Source: Hyalella azteca
Taxonomy: Eukaryota; Arthropoda; Malacostraca; Amphipoda; Hyalellidae
Length of the DNA: 64,000 nucleotides
Direction: 5' to 3'
NCBI RefSeq assembly: GCF_000764305.2
Contig: NW_025944728.1
Location: 120,002 to 184,001 of the forward strand
Shown: positions 56,401 through 64,000 of the stretch, in pieces
Numbering within the stretch: the first letter of the stretch is position 1
Layout of the letters: every line of letters begins with the position of its first letter
The notes under the pieces: model-generated
Database searches by the model: none
Told to the model about the DNA's origin: nothing
The model's input: the letters and a program-made list of their open reading frames with translations, nothing else
Position numbers and translations under genes: made by a program

Positions 56401-57970
56401 CTCAGCCAATATTTTTGCTTAAATTTACAGGTAATGTTTATAGTATAAAACAATTGGCAACAGCGAATTGACATACACTGCAGCATTGCTGCATTGGCAA
56501 GTGGCAACCCAAATCTGGTATCTGTACATCACCAAGTTATGCACATGATTTTACTGTATTGCAGTGTGAATTGCATTGAACTCTTATTGGTTACGTGAAT
56601 TTTCATTAGGTACTTCATAAAGGCTTATTTATTGTGTTTGTCAACTACAACTTAGAGAGAGACCAAGCGTGGAAAACATCAACCTTTAGTCCTTTAGTGC
56701 CGTGACTAGAATGTTCCCACCATTTCTGGAAATGTGAGATTTCTGTCACATGAATTACCTCCTACATAATTGTTAAAAAAGTGCACAATCGGGCTGCAAA
56801 ATTCCTATTGTATTAAAATTTCCTCACATGTGAGATGCGAGATTTCAGAAACAAGTAGGAAAATTCCAGTCCTGTAATAGAGACAAATTGTTGATGGATT
56901 GATATTCATAATTTAACCTAATTTATAACTAAGTTTTCAAACTTTAGTTCTTTCAAGTGCTACTTTTATTCCTTTTATTTTTCTTCATTTCTATCCTAAT
57001 TGTTTTGGAACAAAATATTGACCGAGATGGATTGAAAATAGTATAATAACCATCATTTCTAGAAATCCATCCTGGTGGACCAGGATGCAGAAAGTGAGTG
57101 AATATCAAAATATATTTGGTGCTGCATCAGCAGCAAAATTTAAGCCTTCTGAAGATCTTGCAAACACATTTGGATTGAAATTATTGCATATGAGAAATAA
57201 CTTTGAAATAAATGGAAATCTGAAAGACTGCAAGTGCACACAATAAGGTTTCCAGTATGCCGGAAGGATCAGGATGCAGTGAAGCTTGTCTGGAAATCAG
57301 TTGCATTATGTGTAAGTGTTGCGGTGCAAGGATAGTAAAGGATATACAGGTGCATGGATAGTAAAGGATATACTATCAAAGTTGCTTGCAGCACTTTCTT
57401 ATTAAAAATTATCTGGTGACGGATCTTGAAAATGGCTGGCGACGCTTTGGGCAGATTGGGCTAAAAAATCATATCTTGGTGATGCTGCTTGCACTCTCTG
57501 CGCTCTGGCTGATGGAGAGAGTACCCACCGCCTGACCGCCACCAGGCCTCAGTCCGTAGTCAGCATGCTGCCAAGAAGGATTTTTGAGTGGCTTTTCAAG
57601 AACTATGTGATAATGTGACCAATTTTCTGGAATTCAACCATACCTTTTACACAGGATTCTCAAAAATGGCAGGTGAAGAGGGCAAAAGCAGTTTTTTTAC
57701 TGACAAATTAGGAAAATGCCATAGAAAATGGTGACTTTGGCTAAATTTTGGAGCACTTTTATCAGATTTATAACTAGCTTTGTACCAATTTTTCACTTTA
57801 GTTTGATAGAATGATAGATGATCTTGACTTTTAAACTTTAAAGTGTTTTTATTATAGGAGCCTGAACTAAATTTAGCTAGGCATTACCATTATCATACAT
57901 AAAATATCCCAAGCAGTTAAGCAGAGAATTTTTTAGACTCTCCCTCAAGTTCAATTTTGAGTAGCCTAGG
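53500..57970. other. Long AT-rich stretch, no gene recognised
   Basis: Low GC, no exon-like blocks, no array. The GC-richer piece at 57.4-57.6 kb has no readable frame. Confidence 0.5.
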
Positions 57971-57976
57971 CTACTA

Positions 57977-58107
57977 TAAGTAGACCAGTAAAGTATCATG
58001 GATACCAGCATTATCATACATAAGAAATTGGTTTAAATATTGAGTAAATGAGGTTTGAGGAAATTAAAAATGAACCGATTCTAAAAATTATCTGGTTTGC
58101 CACTAGG
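57977..58107. repeat. Dispersed repeat, partner of 2065-2273
   Basis: Shares CAGTAAAGTATC, CCAGCATTATCAT, GAAATTGGTTTAAAT, TTGAGTA and GAGGAAATTAA in the same order with 2065-2273. The distal copy has an extra block of about 80 bp. Confidence 0.75.
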
Positions 58108-58861
58108 CTATGAACCGAACATTGGTAAAAATTGCATAAATTGACAAACACAAATTTATCTTCAGTTCCATGGCCATGGGTGATGTATGATCATGTATCT
58201 ATATTTTCATTAAAATATTGAGATTTTTGTTTATGCACATTACATTGCTATGATCGGATTTTACACACCAGAGAATTCATCAAATAAACACGAATAATTT
58301 CTCCAGAGAATAATTTTTGTAGGATGTAGGTACTGATTCAGTGATTGTAATTGTAGCTAGGCTAGTAAGATTGTTGATTCTCCAAGTGTAAAAGTTCAAC
58401 AATTTACCTACAATAATTGAGTAGGGAAGTTTCTACAAATTTATTCATCCCAAAACAGACAGAAATGAGAACAGTTCAAGGGCAGATAATTTAACAAAAG
58501 TACAACGAATGTCGAATAAATTAAAATAGTACTTTCCTACATATGACTGGAGAGCGCAATAGTAAGCGAAGAGAACGGCCCACATCCTGTCATTGTTATC
58601 GTTGTTTTTTATTTTGACCAACACTAACCGAAAGCATATATTTCATTTAAAGATGATAATCACGAACAAACAATTGCATCATAGTATCCCTTATCTACAA
58701 TAAACTTCAAAGCAAAACGTAATTATTGGTCTAAACTCTAAATCCTGTACAGAGCAACTTTATTTAAAATCTTCTCATGTAGGCGTGTACGGAGAATTTT
58801 TTCCCACTTTCTTTTCTTATTCGCTGATGTGTCCGCCTGTATGTCCGGAGATAACTCATGG

Positions 58862-59014
58862 TTGAATTAATACCATGGAGACATTGGTCGATGGAGACAT
58901 TTAATTTAATACCATGGAGACATTTAATTCAACCATGGAGTAAAATGGTCAATGGGTTCATTTTTACGGACTATACAGCATGGTTGAGATATATACTAGT
59001 TCAACCATGCTATA
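58862..59014. repeat. ACCATGGAGACATT repeats and hairpin
   Basis: Three or four copies of CCATGGAGACATTTAAT, then an inverted pair AGCATGGTTGA / TCAACCATGCT around 12 nt at 58978-59014. Confidence 0.75.
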
Positions 59015-59242
59015 CAGGCCCGCTACGTATGCACAATGAATTATATTTTAGCCACAGAGAAAGAATGATAATAAAGAAGTGTGTTGCCGAATCCGTACAT
59101 GTCATAATTTTCTCATGCAAACTTTCTGTTTTATTTGCTTAAATAGTTTCAATGTTCGTGCAACTTCGGTCACTAATTTGTATATAGAGTAATTATTGAG
59201 GGCGATGAAGCCCGTCAAGAGCTCGAGTTATCAATAGAAATA

Positions 59243-59857
59243 ATATACGTTTAAAAATTACTTTTTAAATACAACACTTCCAAGGATTCCAGTATCTCCA
59301 ATCTTACAGATGTACAATGAATTTCTCATCTAATTTTAAAAAATTAAGAAAATTAACTTGTCAATTTTTTTAATATATATAAATTTTTGTTAATATATAA
59401 ATTTGTTTTCAATATTTTTTATTCTGTTAATTGATTCATGCATTGCCTGTGACTACACACATGAGTGCAAAATTTCAGATCAATTAGACAGGTAAAAGTG
59501 TGTCAAATATCAGTTATAAGATTTGGAGCTGACAAAATTATTTTTTAAATTTTTTTTTTATTTTGAAAAATAAATTAAATTTTTAAAATCTTTTATCTTG
59601 ACATTTGATTCATGCATTGTCTCCAACTTTACAAAAGTGTGCAAAATTTCAGATCGATAGGATACGTATAAGTGTGTTAAATTTTGATTATAAGATATGT
59701 AGCAGACAGACAGACAGACAAACAAACAAGAAGTGAAGTTAAAGAGAAGTGTTGTAATAATATACGTTTAAAAATTTATTTTTAAAGACAACACTTCCAA
59801 AGAATCCAGTATCTCCAATCTTACAGATGTACAATGAATTTCTCATCTAATTTTCGT
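59243..59857. repeat. About 100-bp direct repeats flanking 415 bp
   Basis: 59243-59340 and 59757-59856 share AATATACGTTTAAAAATT, ACAACACTTCCAA and CCAGTATCTCCAATCTTACA to TCTCATCTAATTTT. The interior holds two related ATTTCAGATCNAT blocks and a CAGACAGACAGA tract. A fragment of the repeat start also occurs at 20464-20490. Confidence 0.85.
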
Positions 59858-61942
59858 AAAACCTGACATGGGTAACCGGAGCAATATTGTCACAATCCTA
59901 CTTCTCAAAAAGAATACGTTGCTAATGAGGGCAAAATGACTTGCACTGATGGTTGCCGCCACGTACGACAACTTTAAAATGTTCGCTGTTGCGTACAAAC
60001 ATCCTCTGTTTGCTACAGTAAATAGTTTAAGTATAATTTAACTTGAAAGTTATGTTACCGGGGAGAGACATACGGCGGTAGAGGGTTAATATACGGTAAG
60101 GCGTTGGCAATGACCCACAAAATGGCGTGCACGTGAATTAATTTTTTTTAGGTCAATGCTCTCAAATCTTAACTTGGTATATCAGATGTCGCCCTGCTTC
60201 ATAGTGATGTGCAAACTTTCACGCCTTCATACAAATAGATTTGTTTGAAATTATGATGAACAGAAGTTTGTGCTTCCGTAAAGAGACTTGTCATACTGAG
60301 AATTTTTTTTTTAATTGGTGACTAAACGTTCAAATGATTTGATGCTTCCAAAAAAACTCAAATCCAAATGACTTATTGATAACAATGCAAAAAATGCAGT
60401 TTATGAAGCAGTGCTGCATAATATAATTTAAATCTTATATATATCGAAGATAAAGTTTGGTATCAAACTAATTAATAAGTATAATGATAAGCATTACAAT
60501 TATTAAATTAAGTACTTGCTTACACTCGTACCTATAATGAATAATTTAATCAAAAATAAAATCTAAGTCCATCGAGTTGAAAGCAACTAAACAAACTACG
60601 TACGATTGCTACTTTAAGCTCGTCCGAGACAAAAGTTAATCTGGCATTAATAAACTGCTCACAGTGAAACAGAATAATTGACATCAATTTAGGCAGAATT
60701 ATTTCACTTTCCACTGCAAAACTTGTCGAAGGAAATTTTTTTCTTGATCGTTATTGCGTATAAAGGTATAAAGAAGGTATAAAGGTATTGTGCAATATTA
60801 TTTGTTATCCATGGAGCGAGCATAAGACAGATCTAGGAGATTAATTTCATGAGATGGAAGCTTTCTAAATTTCAACCGCGCACATCACAGTACTTTCGTT
60901 CAAAAAATCATGATTCACTTCGACGGAGGTGGCCTTGTTGTTACTCGTCCGAGATTAAAATCGTTTTTCTTTACAAAAATTTGTTTGGCTCGAGTTATAA
61001 ACCGCTGTCTTTTATTAAATTCCTGCCCAGAACTCTTTGGTTTGACTCAGACACATTTCATTGGCAAAGTGCTCTTTTAGAAGTACATATTTTGTGTATT
61101 CAAAACACAAGTAATCGTGCGTTTAAAACTGAGAACGTGAATTCGCTTTTTGCAACTCGTTAAGATAGTGCAGACTAATTTTTCTAACATATCACCGTTC
61201 CTTCCATTCGTTTTACAGTTGATACCGCAGACTCATTGTCCTACTTTGGTTGAGTAAGTACAAGGTTTGAAATGTTCGGATCTTTCCTTTTCATCTCCTG
61301 GGCCAGCATTATTTTTCACTAGATAAAGTATTCTGGATACTGATAACAATTACTCTACCGTCATTAACAATTGAACCGCCGTACTTCAGTCGCGTTGCGA
61401 TAGAAAAGCTAAATCTTATTAGAAAAAAAAACACATTTTCAAAAAAAATTCTGAAAAATAAAAACGAATGNCATCACGATGTTCTTTTTACGCCTCTTGT
61501 CACATCCCTTCTCAATTAAATACGTGACTCAAATATGAATGGAATTTTTTACGCGGATAAACTGTTGAAAATGTCGAGATTTATTCTAACATTCATTCTA
61601 GTTAGTTAGTTAGTTTAATGGTCACATGTTTACTAGCGCTTCAGCTATTTAGTTATAACTCGCACCGAAAGTCAAGATGAACATCACAAACGAGGTGGAA
61701 TATAGGTCTCAATTATTGAAAGTTTCTTGAATTTAAAAATCATTCGTCACCCGCAAGGACCGGAAGACCTCAATTGTCCAGCCCGCTGAAGCTGGCTCGT
61801 AGGAAGCAGCGTTAGCATCTCAAAGACACGAAATGACAAGGAGGGACAGGTGAAAAGCAACAGAAACTAAGACACTCGAACAAGAGGTCGCTTACACGGG
61901 ACGTTGGCCGCCCGTATGAGAGAGACAGGAGGGAAATGTAGG

Positions 61943-62030
61943 GAATCCTACCTACATAATAACTTAATGTAAAGAATCCTGCCTACATAATAACTTAATA
62001 TAAGGAATCCTACCTACAAAATGACTTAAC
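61943..62030. repeat. 31-bp tandem repeat
   Basis: Three units of GAATCCTACCTACATAATAA CTTAATGTAAA. Confidence 0.88.
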
Positions 62031-62417
62031 CCCACAACTGAAGCCCGCAGTCAGACACCGCGAGCTCAGCGGTGGGGCGCTCAGGAACAATCCCCCTATA
62101 GGAGCGCGAAATCCCATAGAACTTCTGACGAGCACAGACACGAGTCAGAAGACCCCCCTAAGTGAAACATTCATTCTAAAACTATTAATCTTCGAAGCGG
62201 CTTTATTCACATTTGCTCACAGAGAACGTATTTTTAAACAAAATCCCTGTAATTAATCAGTATTCAGGATTCTCAGTTCTAATTTCACTCGCATTCACGT
62301 AGCGCGTCAGTAATTAACGTTCAGTTATGCAGCACTCCGAAAAATGTTCGGATCGTATTGTCCAAATATCTTCTTATCCACAGCACGAGTAGAGAGAGCG
62401 GCTGTAGCACTAATGCG

Positions 62418-62500
62418 TCCTTTATTCAGGCCAAACTGGGTCACGATGACCCACATAAAGGCAAAAATTGTATTGATATTCGGACAAAGTCTCACTCATT
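62418..62500. repeat. Dispersed hairpin repeat, copy B
   Basis: TCCTTTATTCAGGCCAAACTG..CACATAAAGGC; related to 37194-37270. Confidence 0.65.
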
Positions 62501-62934
62501 TTGCTGAGTGAGGGTGGTTTAATTAGCCGGAATCTGGGTCGGAGCGACGCGTTTCCGGATTAGACAGGATCTCAAAGGTTAGCAAAAAACGGACACGCTT
62601 ATTTGATCGATAAGATGTTTATTTTAAGACTCAATCTTGAACGGAAACGAATTTTGTCAACTCGTGTTGTAAATGATCAGATTTGCAGGTTTCAAACACG
62701 ACAAGATTTACAAGGTTGAGAGAATTTCTTGCTTTTGTATACTGGCCCACCGAGCTCGTGAAGGATATAGGGAAAGAGCATGAGCGAAAATATGACAATT
62801 GCAGCCCTAACTGCAACATTTTTCATTTAAAATATGTATAACATTTGCACTCCCAAAACAATGGACTTTATTTTGCGTAAAAATAGAGTTTAAAAGTGAT
62901 AAATTTGAGAAACCTCGCGTGCTATACGCGATTT

Positions 62935-62953
62935 CTGTCTCTTATACACATCT
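62935..62953. other. Nextera (Tn5) mosaic-end adapter sequence
   Basis: CTGTCTCTTATACACATCT is the 19-nt Tn5 mosaic end used in Nextera and Nextera mate-pair libraries. An N follows at 62970. It is most simply library adapter retained in the assembly, and it may mark a false join. Confidence 0.9.
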
Positions 62954-63703
62954 TTATCATACATAAATANCGATAAAAGATAACGGGTTCTTTTGAAGAA
63001 AGAGCGTCAATGAAAATACTGCAATGGAAGAACTCTAATTAAAGAGAACGTCAATTTCGGCGTTCACAGGTTCAGCCGCCTGCATGCGATGTCTGGAAAG
63101 TGTAAACAATTTACACGTATTTATAATAGAACATTGAACATGAATAATTATTATGTTACGCATTCCGTTTGGAAGAAAGTAATATCTGTGAGTTGCCCTG
63201 TTGTTTGTTCAGGTTCATTTTCAAATGCTATAAATTGCATTTAAGTTCTCAAATTAAAAAAACAGTGACTTAATTCAACTAATACTATCTATGAAGAAGG
63301 TAAATTCTCTTTAGGTTTTTCCAATTGAACTATGTATTTTTAAAATTTAATATCACCGTATTTTACATCTCCGTATTCACTTCAGGCTCCTTTCCTAAAC
63401 TTTCGCGTTCATGCCACTTTCTTTTCATTCATTGATTTACTTGCTTCACTTCACGCATTTTATATAAACGAACTCAAGCTAAAAGTTCTAACTAGAATCT
63501 TTATAAAATTTTTGAATCACTATGCATTAAATAAATTAATAATTATATAAAAAATAAGTCTATTTTGAAAATAAAAATCAAGAAGGAAGTGCCGGCACCA
63601 ACATTTTATTTTTCCAGTTAGGCAGGAAAAATTTCCTCGACCGCAGCGTCCCTGAGCGCCTCCCTTGAGACTTGTTAGGACGCAACTCTGCTGCCACCCG
63701 TCC

Positions 63704-64000
63704 TGGTGGCAGTCTGTTCAGGTGGCATCAGTTCAGGTGGCAATGCGTTCAGGTGGCACTCAGTTCAGGTGGCAGTCAGTTCAGGTGGCAGTCTGTTCAG
63801 GTGGCAGTCAGTTCAGGTGGCAGTCAGTTCAGGTGGCAGTCAGTTCAGGTGGCAGTCAGTTCAGGTGGCAGTCAGTTCAGGTGGCAGTCAGTTCAGGTGG
63901 CAGTCAGTTCAGGTGGCAGTCAGTTCAGGTGGCAGTCAGTTCAGGTGGCAGTCAGTTCAGGTGGCAGTCAGTTCAGGTGGCAGTCAGTTCAGGTGGCAGT
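63704..64000. repeat. 16-bp minisatellite, cut by window end
   Basis: About 18 units of GGTGGCAGTCAGTTCA, the last dozen nearly invariant. Each unit has CAGGTG, an E-box. Confidence 0.95.

Overview
The window is animal nuclear DNA: AT-rich, with short GC-rich exons separated by canonical GT..AG introns, many minisatellites, decayed non-LTR retrotransposon pieces and a small dispersed foldback repeat. No bacterial operons are visible, and I see no tRNA or rRNA gene. The protein type, intron density and repeat style suggest an arthropod. A malacostracan crustacean such as an amphipod is my best guess, as inference only.

One gene is clear. It lies on the minus strand from about 25.75 kb down to 6.19 kb and encodes TRAPPC9 (NIBP; yeast Trs120; fly brunelleschi), a large subunit of the TRAPPII vesicle-tethering and Rab-activating complex. 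I traced 19 coding exons plus one duplicated in-frame exon. Exon ends were set by GT/AG sites and phase agreement and checked against remembered human TRAPPC9. Most of the chain joins in phase, from MSYPDY at the N-terminus to ELTISH-stop at the C-terminus. The chain breaks or is unclear at these places: a 109-bp frameshifting tandem duplication in exon 3; one extra base and an AT (not GT) donor in exon 5; an uncertain exon 9/10 junction; no exon found for a conserved segment between exons 12 and 13, where phases do not match; and a conserved segment missing between exons 15 and 16. These may be assembly errors, polymorphism or gene decay.

The most unusual feature is that about half of the exons have tandem copies ('echoes') of their own splice junction in the adjacent intron. 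Exon 16 has four donor sites exactly 72 bp apart. Exon 4 has four acceptor sites. Exons 1, 2, 5, 6, 7, 8, 9 and 10 have similar copies at various stages of decay. Exon 9 was copied whole together with the end of exon 8, making a fused extra exon that keeps the reading frame.

Layout: 1-1.3 kb, foldback repeat and RT fragment with a GC-rich tail; 1.3-6.2 kb, downstream intergenic; 6.2-25.75 kb, TRAPPC9 (intron 14 holds a second RT fragment with the same tail, intron 15 a foldback repeat, intron 17 a TA-flanked MITE); 25.95-64 kb, no recognised gene but about fifteen tandem arrays, five more foldback repeats (all seven in the window share one orientation), several hairpins including a perfect 42-bp palindrome, an embedded 19-bp Nextera mosaic-end sequence at 62,935-62,953, and a 16-bp minisatellite that runs off the window end.
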